Origin: Fibrobacter sp. UWH6
GTDB lineage: Bacteria > Fibrobacterota > Fibrobacteria > Fibrobacterales > Fibrobacteraceae
Direction of reading: 5' to 3'
Assembly (NCBI RefSeq): GCF_900142465.1
Contig: NZ_FRAX01000003.1
Span: forward strand, 248,001 to 312,000
Length of the DNA stretch: 64,000 bases
Under the pieces are notes generated by a model. That model ran no database searches. It worked only from the letters and a program-made list of their open reading frames with translations, and was not told the origin of the DNA. Below, one piece after another: positions 18,805-28,291 of this stretch; the first letter of the stretch is position 1, and every line of letters starts with the position of its first letter. The position numbers and the translations under genes were made by a program.

Positions 18805-19754
18805 ACTTCAACGAGAGTTGCCACCAGGCAGCTATCCTTGGTGTTACCGCTTCCATTAAAATCAATGTCCTGGGAACGTTTCCAGGCGGTCTGTGCGTTT
18901 CCATGTACAGAAGCCACCGCATCCCGGACATCGCGGGCAAAGGCGTTCAAATTGAATTCGCTGTAGTTGGAACTGACCATGAAAAAGCCACCCTTGTTCA
19001 GGATGGTCGCACAGTCTGCAACCAGCGGCATCAAGTGTTCCCTGACGTTAAAGTTCGCACCCTTGAATCGGGCAAAGCTGGGCGGATCCAGAACGATGCC
19101 GTCGAACTTGAGGCCTTTCTTCTGAGCCCAGTGAACGTACTCGATTGCGTTACCACGGAAGAATTCTCCCGGGCGCAAATCCAGTCCATTCAGCTTAAAG
19201 TTCTCGCGGCCCTTGTCCAGAATCTTTCCGCTAATGTCGGCATTGGTAGCGATTTCAGCACCGCCGAGGCGTGCATGAACAGAGAAAGAACAGGTATAGC
19301 TGAACAGGTTCAAAAAACGCCTGCCAGCACAGCGTTTACCTATTTCCAAGCGCACAGAACGCATATCCAGGAAGAGTCCCGGATTCACCGTATCCAGCAG
19401 GTCGATGTTGAATTGGGCAGGTCCTTCGTGAACAATTCCCACGGAATCAGCAGGAGAACCAACTAGGACCTCCATAGGGGCGTTTTCAAGGGACTTTCCA
19501 GCCCGAGAAAGGCGTTCCTTAACCACAAGGCATACGGGATTAAAAACGTCTGCTATGGCCGTGGCAACGGTCTTTTTCTGACTCAACAGTTCAGGTCCAA
19601 AAAACTGAATCTGAAAACGGTCGCCAAACTTATCCAGAGTCAAGCCGGGAAAGCCATCTGCTGCCCCATTGACAACACGATAGGCATCCGTCACATCAAA
19701 GAGAGGCGAACGTTTTTCGTGGGCTTGCAGCAGAAGATTCTTGAAGTCGGCCAT
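18801..19754 (-). CDS. Class I SAM-dependent rRNA methyltransferase, RlmI-like
   Basis: 317 residues. The N-terminal part has the FPGLTLDKFGDRFQIQFFG signature of the RlmI/YccW-like family. The linker has VNPGLFLDMRSVR. The SAM-binding core is RFLNLFSYTCSFSVHA, and the catalytic motif is LDPPSFAR. The family methylates cytosine in 23S rRNA; exact position cannot be told from sequence. It is somewhat shorter than E. coli RlmI because most of the N-terminal PUA domain is lacking. Its stop codon overlaps the stop of the convergent sigma54 activator gene (18801-18804). It lies downstream of nrdR, separated by a terminator. Confidence 0.85.
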   Translation of the reverse strand: MADFKNLLLQAHEKRSPLFDVTDAYRVVNGAADGFPGLTLDKFGDRFQIQFFGPELLSQKKTVATAIADVFNPVCLVVKERLSRAGKSLENAPMEVLVGSPADSVGIVHEGPAQFNIDLLDTVNPGLFLDMRSVRLEIGKRCAGRRFLNLFSYTCSFSVHARLGGAEIATNADISGKILDKGRENFKLNGLDLRPGEFFRGNAIEYVHWAQKKGLKFDGIVLDPPSFARFKGANFNVREHLMPLVADCATILNKGGFFMVSSNYSEFNLNAFARDVRDAVASVHGNAQTAWKRSQDIDFNGSGNTKDSCLVATLVEV

Positions 19755-19766
19755 AGAACAAATAAA

Positions 19767-19788
19767 AAGGAGCCCACAGGGTCTCCTT
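19767..19788 (-). terminator. Terminator of nrdR
   Basis: On the minus strand AAGGAG-A-CCC pairs with GGG-CTCCTT around a 3-base loop (one bulge), followed by TTTTTATT. It begins at the nrdR stop codon. Confidence 0.75.
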
Positions 19789-20230
19789 ACTTATCCATAG
19801 TTTTGATCTGATTGACGAATTCGTCAACTTCCTTGAATTCGCGATAGATGGACGCAAATCGCACATAGGCGACCGCATCCAGTTTCTTCAGTTCCTGCAT
19901 GACCAGGTTACCGATCTGATCGTAAGTCACTTCGAAATTTTCGGTAACGGTCAAGGCGTTTTCAACGTTGATCGCCAGCTGTTCCATATCAGAAACGGAG
20001 ACAGGACGTTTCTTGCAGGAGTTGATGACTCCGCGAAGAAGTTTTTCGCGCTGGAACGGTTCATGTTCCCCGTTGCGTTTGATAACAGTCAAGGGCTGAA
20101 GTTCCACGTACTCACGAGTGGAGAAGCGGCGACCGCATTCCACGCACTCGCGACGGCGCCTGATGTAGGAACCGATAGCGCGGCTATCAACGACCTTGTC
20201 GTTATCTTTTTTGCAAAACGGGCAAATCAT
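19787..20230 (-). CDS. nrdR: NrdR, ribonucleotide reductase regulator
   Basis: 147 residues, normal length. The N-terminal zinc ribbon has CPFC and CVEC pairs with an Arg-rich segment (SYIRRRRECVECGRRF). The ATP-cone follows from about residue 48 (LTVIKRNGEHEPFQREKLLRGV). NrdR senses ATP/dATP and represses ribonucleotide reductase genes by binding NrdR boxes. No reductase gene or obvious NrdR box is seen nearby. It is followed immediately by a terminator and preceded by a 147-bp spacer with three small hairpins downstream of tkt. Confidence 0.95.
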   Translation of the reverse strand: MICPFCKKDNDKVVDSRAIGSYIRRRRECVECGRRFSTREYVELQPLTVIKRNGEHEPFQREKLLRGVINSCKKRPVSVSDMEQLAINVENALTVTENFEVTYDQIGNLVMQELKKLDAVAYVRFASIYREFKEVDEFVNQIKTMDK

Positions 20231-20377
20231 ATTGGTATTGAGGTATGAGGTCGGGCCTATGGCCCTAGAGGAGTGAGGTTCCGAAGATAAAACAGAGATT
20301 TCACACTTGCTTTACCCCAAAGCCTTGCGCAGCAAGGCGAGCTCACACCTCGAAGGCGCAAAGCGCCGCCCTCACAG
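20231..20377 (-). other. tkt-nrdR spacer with three short hairpins
   Basis: Three compact GC-rich hairpins lie in the 147 bp: GGGCC-N3-GGCCC near 20255-20270, CCTTGC-N3-GCAAGG near 20322-20337, and GGCGC-N3-GCGCC near 20356-20370. GAGGTATGAGG-like and CTCACACCTC-like direct and inverted words accompany them. None has a good T run, so they may be mRNA processing or attenuation structures, or remnants of short repeats. Confidence 0.5.
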
Positions 20378-22447
20378 CTAGTTATTCTTCTTGAATTCCT
20401 CTACGTTAGCCTTGTATTCAGCCAGGTATTCCTTGGCTGCGGCAACAACGGCTTCCGGAGTGTAACCGAATTCCTTTTCCAGGACGCCAGCCGGAGCGGA
20501 AGCACCGAAGCGTTCCAGACCGGAAACCTTACCAAAGCCACCTACAACCTGAGCGAACAGCAGCGGGAGACCGCTGGACTTGGCAAACACCGGAGTCCAC
20601 GGAGTGATGACGGAGTCGCGGTATTCCTTGCTCTGGCTCATGAAGAGGGCCGGGCTAATCATAGAAACAACGCGAACCTTGAGGCCTTCGGCACGGAGCA
20701 CTTCAGCAGCGTCGTGAGTCAGGAGCACATCGGAACCGTTAGAGACGAAGGTGAGGTCCGGACGGGCGGAGCCGCAGTTATCACTAACAACGTAAGCACC
20801 CTTGCGGCACTTGGCAGCTTCAACCTTGCGATCGCCGGGGAGAGTCTTCACGTTCTGGCGGGTCAGGATGATGGTAGTGGGGCTATCGTTGTTTTCGAAA
20901 GCCATTTCCCAGGCAGCCACAGTTTCAAAAGCGTCAGCCGGACGGAGGACCAGCATTTCAGACTTACCGTTAGCCTTCTTGAGGCCTTCCAGAAGACGAA
21001 TCTGAGTTTCGTGTTCGATGGGCTGATGAGTGGGACCGTCTTCGCCAACGCGGAAGCTGTCGTGGGTGTACATAAACTTAACAGGCAGACCCATGAGAGC
21101 AGCCATACGGAGCACCGGCTTCATGAAGTCGCTGAACACGAAGAAGGTGGCGCAAATCGGGTAGAGACCGCCGTGGAGAGCGATACCGCAGCAGATAGCA
21201 CCCATGGTCAATTCTGCAACGCCAACCTGGACGAAGCCGCCCTTGAAGTCGTTAGCGCGGAAGATACCGGTCTTGTTCAGGAAGGCCTGAGTGTTATCGG
21301 AGTTAGAAAGGTCAGCAGAAGAGCAGATGCAGTTCTTCACATTTTCAGCCAGGTGGCCGAGGATGGTACCGGAGGTAACGCGAGTTGCAACGCCTTCCTT
21401 CAGTTCCAGACCGGAGAGGTCGATCTTCGGAGCCTTGCCGGAGAGCCATTCCTTGAGGGTTGCAGCCTTTTCGGGATTTGCAGCGTCCCAGGCAGCCTTG
21501 GCCTTCTTCCAGGCTTCAACTTCCTTGCGGAGTTCGGCCTTGCGGGCTTCGAATGCTTCTGCAACTTCGGGGAAAATTTTGAACGGATCAGCCGGATCGC
21601 CACCCAGATTCTTGACGGTAGCGTCGGTAGAAGCACCAGCGGCATTCAGCGGCTGGCCGTGAGTGGAAACAGCACCTTCGAAGGACTTACCGTCTTCAGC
21701 AATGGCACCCTTGGCCATGGTGGTGTGACCAATCACGATAGTGGGCTTTTCAGTTTCTGCCCATGCTTCCTTGAAAGCCTTACGGAGAGATGCAATGTCG
21801 GAACCATCAGCCACGTCGATAACGCGGAAGCCCCATGCTTCGTACTGCTTCTTGAAGTCGTGGCTCATCACGTCTTCGCAACGGCAGGACAGCTGGACCT
21901 GGTTTGCATCGTAGAAGAAAATCAAGTTAGAGAGTTTGAGGTGACCAGCAACGCGGCCCACGCCGTAGGCGATTTCTTCTTCAAGACCGCCGTCGGAAAC
22001 CAGGCAGACCACCTTGTGGTTCAGGATGTCGCCGAAACGTTCCACCATGAAGCGTTCTGCAATGGCGTTACCCAGGGCAACTGCATGACCGATGCCCAGA
22101 GGACCACTGGAGTTTTCGATGCCAAGAGCCACTTCAACTTCCGGATGACCGGGAGTACGGCTGTTCAGCTGGCGGAAGTTCTTCAGGTCTTCCATATTGA
22201 GCTTACCCTGGAGGGCAAGTTCGGAATAGAGAAGTGCAGACATATGGCCCGGATCCATGAAGAAACGGTCACGAGCTTCCCAATTGGGGTTTTCAGGATC
22301 GAAGCGGAGGAATTCTGCGAAAAGCAGGCTGATAGCATCAGCTGCACCCATGGCTCCACCCGGATGACCGGACTTAGCCTTCTGCACCATGGCAGCGGAA
22401 AGAATTCGAACGTTGTCAGCCGCTTTAGTAACGATCGCGTCTTGCAC
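20378..22447 (-). CDS. tkt: Transketolase
   Basis: 689 residues, near the usual length. It starts with GTG at 22447, preceded by AGAGAGG. The N-terminal half has KSGHPGGAMGAAD and DPGHMSALLYS, and the thiamine diphosphate motif region around VCLVSDGGLEEEIAYG. The middle domain has MYTHDSFRVGEDGPTHQPIEH. The C-terminal domain is complete. It moves two-carbon units between sugar phosphates in the non-oxidative pentose phosphate pathway. It appears monocistronic or weakly linked to nrdR downstream. Confidence 0.95.
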   Translation of the reverse strand: MQDAIVTKAADNVRILSAAMVQKAKSGHPGGAMGAADAISLLFAEFLRFDPENPNWEARDRFFMDPGHMSALLYSELALQGKLNMEDLKNFRQLNSRTPGHPEVEVALGIENSSGPLGIGHAVALGNAIAERFMVERFGDILNHKVVCLVSDGGLEEEIAYGVGRVAGHLKLSNLIFFYDANQVQLSCRCEDVMSHDFKKQYEAWGFRVIDVADGSDIASLRKAFKEAWAETEKPTIVIGHTTMAKGAIAEDGKSFEGAVSTHGQPLNAAGASTDATVKNLGGDPADPFKIFPEVAEAFEARKAELRKEVEAWKKAKAAWDAANPEKAATLKEWLSGKAPKIDLSGLELKEGVATRVTSGTILGHLAENVKNCICSSADLSNSDNTQAFLNKTGIFRANDFKGGFVQVGVAELTMGAICCGIALHGGLYPICATFFVFSDFMKPVLRMAALMGLPVKFMYTHDSFRVGEDGPTHQPIEHETQIRLLEGLKKANGKSEMLVLRPADAFETVAAWEMAFENNDSPTTIILTRQNVKTLPGDRKVEAAKCRKGAYVVSDNCGSARPDLTFVSNGSDVLLTHDAAEVLRAEGLKVRVVSMISPALFMSQSKEYRDSVITPWTPVFAKSSGLPLLFAQVVGGFGKVSGLERFGASAPAGVLEKEFGYTPEAVVAAAKEYLAEYKANVEEFKKNN

Positions 22448-22672
22448 TTTTTTACCTCTCTCTATATAATAGGCGATGAGCCGCCCTTAAAATTTGAGCC
22501 AAATTTAGTTTTTTACATAAAATTCTCAAGGCCACATATCCCACTACGTGAACGAAAACGGGAATTTCAGCCCCAAGCAGTACACAGACGTTCACTAAAC
22601 GAAACAAAAAACCTCATTTCTATAAAAATTTGAGTGTTTCTCTGCCATCTTATTTTTTTTATGTTCATTATC

Positions 22673-24637
22673 ATGAAAACGTCTCGTTGTCCTATCTGGG
22701 TCTTTGTATGGTCACTCATCCTGGCGACCAGTGTCTGGAGCATACCCGCCCCCGAAAAGAACTACGAGGTAAGACAACCCGACGGAACCACCCTAACCGT
22801 AACCAAGAAGGGGGACGAAAGATTCCATTACGTCGAATCCGTTGACGGCTACCCCATGACCCGCGACAGCAAGGGCGTACTCCGTTACGTAGGCGATGAC
22901 GGCAAACCCTCTTCCAGAAAGCCGCACAAAAAATCAGACGCCCTCAGCAAACTCCGCGAACAAATCAGCAACCCTATCAATCCGGACGCCCCGGCAAAAA
23001 TGGATAGCGCCAATACGGAGCAATCCACCCCGTCGCCCCTCCGTATGCCCGCCGTAAATCCCAACCTGAAATCCGGAGAAAAAAACGTCCTAGTCGTCCT
23101 CGTCCAATTCCAGGATGTGAAATTCTCATCCGAGAATCCCCAGGCCGTTTTCGATAGTCTACTCAACCAGGAAGGATACAAGCTAGGCGGAAATCAGGGC
23201 AGCGCCAGAGATTACTATGTAGACAATTCCCTTGGCATATTCAAGCCCCACTTTGACGTGGTCGGTCCATTCACTGTCAGCAACACAGTAGCCAATTACG
23301 GAGAACTATCCCGCAACGGAACCATGGGGGCGCAAAACGCCTTGAAGGAAGCGCTGGACTCTCTTAAAAAACAGAATTTTGATTTTAGCAAGTACGACAA
23401 CGACAACAACCGTTACCTAGACTTCGTCCACATGATCTTTGCCGGCTTCGGCGCCCACGATTCCAAACAGGATTCATCCATTTGGCCCCATAAATGGATA
23501 TTCAGAAGTCCCTACAGGGTTTCGACATCCCTGAGAAAGACCTACTACGTAGAACCCTATGCCTGCAGCGCCGAACTGGATGGAGCAACGAACCTGCAAG
23601 ATTCCACGACAAAAATAACATCGGGTGTCGGGCAGTTCCTTCATGAATTCAGCCATCTGTTAGGTCTTATGGACCTGTATTCAAACAACGATACCATTTT
23701 CACTCCTTCCACCTGGGACCTTATGGACGCCGGAGCCTACGACCGTCTAACGACTAAAGAAGCGGCAGGAACGGTTCCGCCAAATTTATCTGCATTTGAG
23801 AGACTTTCACTGGGCTGGATTTCTACTACGGAATTGAATATAAAAGGATCCGTCAAACTGAGTGGCCTCCAGAACAACGTCGCCCTGCAAGTGACCAGCC
23901 CCAAAAATCCCGACGAATTTTTCTTGATGGAATACCGCAGTTCCTCGGGATGGGACAAAGCCTTGCCTACCCACGGCATGCTCATATGGCATATCGACTA
24001 TAACAAGAATGCCTGGGATTCCGCCGCCGTAAATACGGGCGTTCACCTGCACGTAGACATCGAAGAAGCCAGCGGAAACGGAAGCTATCAGAACCGAACA
24101 AGAACGCCATTCCCCGGAAGTGCGCGAGTCAGAAGTTTTAACAAATTCATCACCTGGGGCAACACAGACCTGGGGGTATCCATTAGCAATATTTCCGAAT
24201 CTCGCAACTATTCCTACATCACGTTCAATGTGGATATGGACGCCGACTCAGGAAGCATCGACCTGATGGAAGGTACTGCAGAGGACCTGATGGAAGTACC
24301 CTCGGACAGCGTTCCCGTGGATGAAGAAATCATCGATCTCCAGGTATCTTCCAGCAGCAAAGCGGAAGTGGAACCGGAGCCTGAATCCAGTTCCGCCCCC
24401 TGGATTGAAATCGCCGAAGAGGACGTTGCCGGAAACAGGCTTTCGCAGACAAATTTTGAAAGCACGCAAGTCAAGACCTTGCAGGTTTTCTCTATGAACG
24501 GTCAGCTTTTATTCCAGGAAGAATTCACCGGCAGCATGCCCACAGAAAAGCTTCGCCATTATAGGCAACCATTGATGCTATCGGTAAGCCGCAACGGCAA
24601 AAAAATCGGGCACAGTTTATTTATATTTAGGGAATGA
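22673..24637 (+). CDS. Secreted M6-family metalloprotease
   Basis: 654 residues from the ATG at 22673, chosen because it gives a compact signal peptide ending SVWS; in-frame ATGs at 22634 and 22661 are possible. A propeptide-like region (YEVRQPDGTTLTV, YVESVDGYPM) leads to the catalytic domain. The zinc motif is HEFSHLLGLMD with H324, E325 and H328, as in InhA/M6 peptidases. An acidic, Ser-rich linker (about 520-600) precedes a C-terminal segment FSMNGQLLF...NGKKIGHSLFIF. That segment resembles secretion or sorting tails (type IX style) but is not proof of one. The stop overlaps the next start as ATGA, so translation with the membrane glycosyltransferase gene is probably coupled. No ribosome binding site is obvious. 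Confidence 0.85.
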   Translation: MKTSRCPIWVFVWSLILATSVWSIPAPEKNYEVRQPDGTTLTVTKKGDERFHYVESVDGYPMTRDSKGVLRYVGDDGKPSSRKPHKKSDALSKLREQISNPINPDAPAKMDSANTEQSTPSPLRMPAVNPNLKSGEKNVLVVLVQFQDVKFSSENPQAVFDSLLNQEGYKLGGNQGSARDYYVDNSLGIFKPHFDVVGPFTVSNTVANYGELSRNGTMGAQNALKEALDSLKKQNFDFSKYDNDNNRYLDFVHMIFAGFGAHDSKQDSSIWPHKWIFRSPYRVSTSLRKTYYVEPYACSAELDGATNLQDSTTKITSGVGQFLHEFSHLLGLMDLYSNNDTIFTPSTWDLMDAGAYDRLTTKEAAGTVPPNLSAFERLSLGWISTTELNIKGSVKLSGLQNNVALQVTSPKNPDEFFLMEYRSSSGWDKALPTHGMLIWHIDYNKNAWDSAAVNTGVHLHVDIEEASGNGSYQNRTRTPFPGSARVRSFNKFITWGNTDLGVSISNISESRNYSYITFNVDMDADSGSIDLMEGTAEDLMEVPSDSVPVDEEIIDLQVSSSSKAEVEPEPESSSAPWIEIAEEDVAGNRLSQTNFESTQVKTLQVFSMNGQLLFQEEFTGSMPTEKLRHYRQPLMLSVSRNGKKIGHSLFIFRE

Positions 24638-27240
24638 ATTCTCTAAAGAAACTTTTGAAAAATCTGGCTCATGGTGGAACCATTGTCGGTCTTATCGTAG
24701 CCATCATAATTCCCTTTCTCATTTACCTCGGACCTAATGTAGGCCACAAGTCCACCATACAGATGCTGGATCTTAAATTGCCTATGCCCCTATTCCTCGT
24801 GCAGCTCGCCGCAGGGATCGCCCTGCTTGTCATGCTTCACAAGGATTTACGCGATTGGCTCAAGTCCATCCTTCCGGCGAAACCTTACTGCATCGCCATC
24901 CTGGTCTTTACAGCAGCCATTACCATTTTTGCCGGCACCCAGATTGAGGCCCGCCATCGAGTCCAAAGCGATGAAAGCATTTTCCTTTCTGTTGCACAGA
25001 ACATGTTCTACAACCAGGAATCAGGAACTTGCAACCAGGGGTACTTCGAAAACGGTTCCCTGAACTGCATCGCCAAATCCAACAGCTTCAAGACCAAGGG
25101 TCTGGCATTCCTCTACCTCATCGGCATGCCGTTCCTCGGCACTGATCTTCATTGGATATTCAACATGGAATTGGCCATGCTTCCTCTGGCCATCCTGCTC
25201 ATGTTCCTGGCCGTGGTCGCCTGGACAAGGCAACCGCTCCTAGCCTTCTTCGCCTCCCTGTTAATGGCGCTACAACCCACCGTACTTTTCCAGTTCCGCG
25301 CCATGTCCGTGGAACCCCTCTACATTTTCCTTTCGGCCCTGGCACTCCTGGTTTTCAAATGGACCTATGACCGTAACACAATCAAGCATTGGGCCATACT
25401 GGCACTGGTTCTGGCCTTCTTCGCCCAGACCCGTCAAGAAACAGTATTCTGCTTTGCGCCCTTCATCCTGTTTGCATTACCCAAACTGTTGGATTCCAAA
25501 AGCGCCAAGTGCCCCACCTTCTTCGTTATCCTTTCCGTATTCTCTACCCCCGTTTTGCTGACCATCAGCTACTTCCAGGGTTTCGGTTTCCAGGGGGGCG
25601 AATTCAGCGCCCACGGCCACTTCCTTGAAGACCTGGTCAAGAACTGGCAAGAGATGACCTTACCCCTCAAGGAAAACGGCGAACTGACCAACCCCTTCCT
25701 GACTTACTTCAACTATCTGTTTGCCGTTGGCGGAATCTACCTGCTATGCAGAGCCGTCTGGGATTCCGTTAAGGGATCCGGAGAAAGCCGCTACTTCTAT
25801 CTGAAAATGCTGGCGTTCCTGCTCCTCTATCATATCCAGACCTACATGATTCTTGAAAACGTCTCCGGGGATTTCGGCATCCAGATCAACCAGCGCTACA
25901 GCCTAGTCATGATTCCCAGTATGGCTTTCGTGGCAGCACTGCCCATAGCCCACTTGATCCAGGCATTGGCCAACAGCCTAAGTGACAAGAAGCCTTCGCC
26001 GGTCACTCTGATCGCCATTATGATACTGGTCGCCCTCGGCTTTACCGGGTGGACGTTCCACTACAAGGCAGACTTCAACAACAACATCATGTATAACCGC
26101 AATCACCTGACCGTAGAAGAACATTCCATCCTAGAATGGCTGGGAGAACTTCCCAAGAAACCGAGGATGTTTATCTATGGCAGACCTTGGCACTTTGTCG
26201 GTTACGGAATTTCTTCCATTCATTATGACAGGGCCAGAAATCTGTCCTCCGAAGATATGCAGAACTTGATAGATCGCTACCAGGGAGAAGTCTATTATAT
26301 CCGTGGACTGGATTGTTGGGATAGCAAGACCTACCACAAGAAAGCAGTGGAACACCGCATCCCCACCACTTGCGACGTATTCGAGCGCGAAATGGAAATG
26401 GACGGAATCAAGAACATCCTTATTACGAACAACTACTGGGTTCAAATCGCCAAGTTTAACGGTCGCAAGAACTACAATACTCAAAAGATTATTGACGTCC
26501 AGGAACCCAAGCTAACCGAAGCACAGCCCGCAGAAAAAAACTTGAACGAGGTTGATGAAAACACAGACGTAAATAAAGTCGTCACCGACACCTTGAGCAT
26601 TTCCTACTCCCTAAAGGAATCTAGCGAAGCCATCGCAAACTGGGAACTGATCATTACTCTGAACAACAAGATTATGATCCGCAAGCCTTACCAATTTGGT
26701 GAGTTCCAGCAGGTCACCTCGACGGAGGCCTTGCAGCCCGGTTTCAACCAGTTCCGCTTTATAGTTAATGACACAAGTAAGCAGAAAAAACTGGCAGACA
26801 AGGTGATTAACTATATGAACAAGGAAGGTGGCGCCATTCCGCTAACCGAATTGAATTATGAAAGTCATCAGCAAGGCTGGGGCAATCTTCACTTCAACAC
26901 AAGCATCGAAGGGAAGAAGATGACCGTTGACGGGCAAAATTACGACAGCGGACTGGGAACCCATTCCCCCTCCCAGACGACTTACGATGTCGGCGGCAAG
27001 TACTCCCTATTCCGCACCACAGTGGGTCTGGATGACGAATCCCTCTGCAGTGACGGCGTTTTTGTAGAAATTGAAGGTGACGGAAAGGTGTTGAATTCTA
27101 CACCGGTCTTCACAAATGGTACCGCACACACCTTAACAGTTCGTATTGAAGGTGTCCAAAAGCTAACTTTGAAGTCGACCCCCAAGGGCAGCAAGGACTG
27201 CACTCACGTAGACTTCGTAAATGCAGTTCTTATTCCCTAG
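24634..27240 (+). CDS. GT39-like membrane glycosyltransferase with C-terminal NPCBM domain
   Basis: 868 residues. About ten to twelve hydrophobic segments fill residues 15-480. The first external loop has the acidic SDESIF motif expected for a GT-C enzyme using a lipid-linked sugar donor. A soluble region (about 480-730) follows. The last 130 residues match the NPCBM/NEW2 type, with MTVDGQNYDSGLGTHSPS and a late FVNAVLIP strand. NPCBM modules usually sit on secreted glycosidases and bind carbohydrate. Fused here, the module probably faces the periplasm and may engage the glycan acceptor. The ATGA overlap with the protease gene and the GT2 gene 20 bp downstream suggest a protein or surface glycan glycosylation operon. 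Confidence 0.8.
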   Translation: MNSLKKLLKNLAHGGTIVGLIVAIIIPFLIYLGPNVGHKSTIQMLDLKLPMPLFLVQLAAGIALLVMLHKDLRDWLKSILPAKPYCIAILVFTAAITIFAGTQIEARHRVQSDESIFLSVAQNMFYNQESGTCNQGYFENGSLNCIAKSNSFKTKGLAFLYLIGMPFLGTDLHWIFNMELAMLPLAILLMFLAVVAWTRQPLLAFFASLLMALQPTVLFQFRAMSVEPLYIFLSALALLVFKWTYDRNTIKHWAILALVLAFFAQTRQETVFCFAPFILFALPKLLDSKSAKCPTFFVILSVFSTPVLLTISYFQGFGFQGGEFSAHGHFLEDLVKNWQEMTLPLKENGELTNPFLTYFNYLFAVGGIYLLCRAVWDSVKGSGESRYFYLKMLAFLLLYHIQTYMILENVSGDFGIQINQRYSLVMIPSMAFVAALPIAHLIQALANSLSDKKPSPVTLIAIMILVALGFTGWTFHYKADFNNNIMYNRNHLTVEEHSILEWLGELPKKPRMFIYGRPWHFVGYGISSIHYDRARNLSSEDMQNLIDRYQGEVYYIRGLDCWDSKTYHKKAVEHRIPTTCDVFEREMEMDGIKNILITNNYWVQIAKFNGRKNYNTQKIIDVQEPKLTEAQPAEKNLNEVDENTDVNKVVTDTLSISYSLKESSEAIANWELIITLNNKIMIRKPYQFGEFQQVTSTEALQPGFNQFRFIVNDTSKQKKLADKVINYMNKEGGAIPLTELNYESHQQGWGNLHFNTSIEGKKMTVDGQNYDSGLGTHSPSQTTYDVGGKYSLFRTTVGLDDESLCSDGVFVEIEGDGKVLNSTPVFTNGTAHTLTVRIEGVQKLTLKSTPKGSKDCTHVDFVNAVLIP

Positions 27241-27260
27241 TTTAAATCGGTTAGGTTAAA

Positions 27261-28172
27261 ATGCTTTTATCTGTTATTATTCCCGTCTTTAACGAAGAAG
27301 AAATCGTTGCCAAGACATACGAAGTTCTTGAAGAAGAACTGAAAAACGTGGAACATGAATTAATTTTCGTGAACGACGGATCCAAGGACCGCACTCGCGA
27401 AATTGTAGAAGGTTTACTTCCCAGCAACCCCAACAACAAGATCGTGAACTTCAGCCGCAACTTCGGTCACCAGGCAGCCTTTAGCGCAGGCCTGGACAAG
27501 GCTTCTGGCGATGCAGTCGTCATTATTGACGGTGACCTGCAGGACCCGCCCAGCCTGATTCACGAAATGCTGGAAAAGTGGCGTGAAGGTTATCAAGTTG
27601 TCTACGCCCAGCGCAACAAGCGTGCCGGCGAAACCATTTTCAAGAAGTTTACCGCATTTGCATTTTATCGCCTTATCGGCAAGTTGACCAGCATCGAGAT
27701 TCCGCCCGACACAGGCGACTTCCGTCTTATGGACCGTTGCGTGGTGGACCAGCTGAAGAACCTGCCGGAACGTAGCCGATTCCTCCGCGGTCTCGTGTGC
27801 TGGGTAGGCTTCAAGAAAATCGGAGTCAAGTACGATCGAGCCGAACGTACTGCAGGCACCTCCAAGTATCCCCTAAAGAAGATGCTCCGACTGGCGTTCG
27901 ACGGCATTACTGGATTCAGTTCCGCCCCCTTGAAGCTCAGTTTCTACGCAGGCATGTTTGCCACAATCGTGGGACTCGGTCTGTTCGTCTGGTCCATTAT
28001 CGAAAAGATTTTCTACCCCACCACCACGGTTCCCGGCTGGGCATCTCTCATGACGGCCATCGTGTTCTTTGGCGGTGTACAGTTGATTTCCATTGGAATC
28101 ATGGGCGAATACATCGGACGAATCTATGACGAAGTCAAGCAGCGTCCCCTGTACATCGAAGACAAGAAATAG
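27261..28172 (+). CDS. GT2 glycosyltransferase, polyprenyl-phosphate sugar synthase type
   Basis: 303 residues. The GT-A fold begins at once (LLSVIIPVFNEEEIV). It has VNDGSKDRT, the metal-binding IDGDLQDPP, the acceptor-loop motif PDTGDFRLMDR, and two C-terminal membrane helices (about 230-285). It ends GEYIGRIYDEVKQRPLY. This is the DPM1/GtrB-like family, which transfers a sugar from a nucleotide donor to polyprenyl phosphate. It would make the lipid-linked donor used by the upstream GT39-like protein, 20 bp away. The sugar is not known. Confidence 0.92.
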   Translation: MLLSVIIPVFNEEEIVAKTYEVLEEELKNVEHELIFVNDGSKDRTREIVEGLLPSNPNNKIVNFSRNFGHQAAFSAGLDKASGDAVVIIDGDLQDPPSLIHEMLEKWREGYQVVYAQRNKRAGETIFKKFTAFAFYRLIGKLTSIEIPPDTGDFRLMDRCVVDQLKNLPERSRFLRGLVCWVGFKKIGVKYDRAERTAGTSKYPLKKMLRLAFDGITGFSSAPLKLSFYAGMFATIVGLGLFVWSIIEKIFYPTTTVPGWASLMTAIVFFGGVQLISIGIMGEYIGRIYDEVKQRPLYIEDKK

Positions 28173-28291
28173 TAGACAGCCACGATTGATGAGTGGCGAG
28201 CATTGAGATTTAAACAAGGCGGCGAAGCCGCGTTAAACAGAGCAGAAAGCAACGCAGTTGCGAGCTCGAAACTGAAAACTGAAAGCAGAAT

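Noticed and set aside
20714-22633. Long plus-strand frame opposite transketolase
   Set aside because: The transketolase reading is unambiguous; the antisense product has no signature.
22673-24637. Firm assignment of a type IX secretion tail to the M6 protease
   Set aside because: The C-terminus only resembles such tails, and no secretion genes are in the window to support it.
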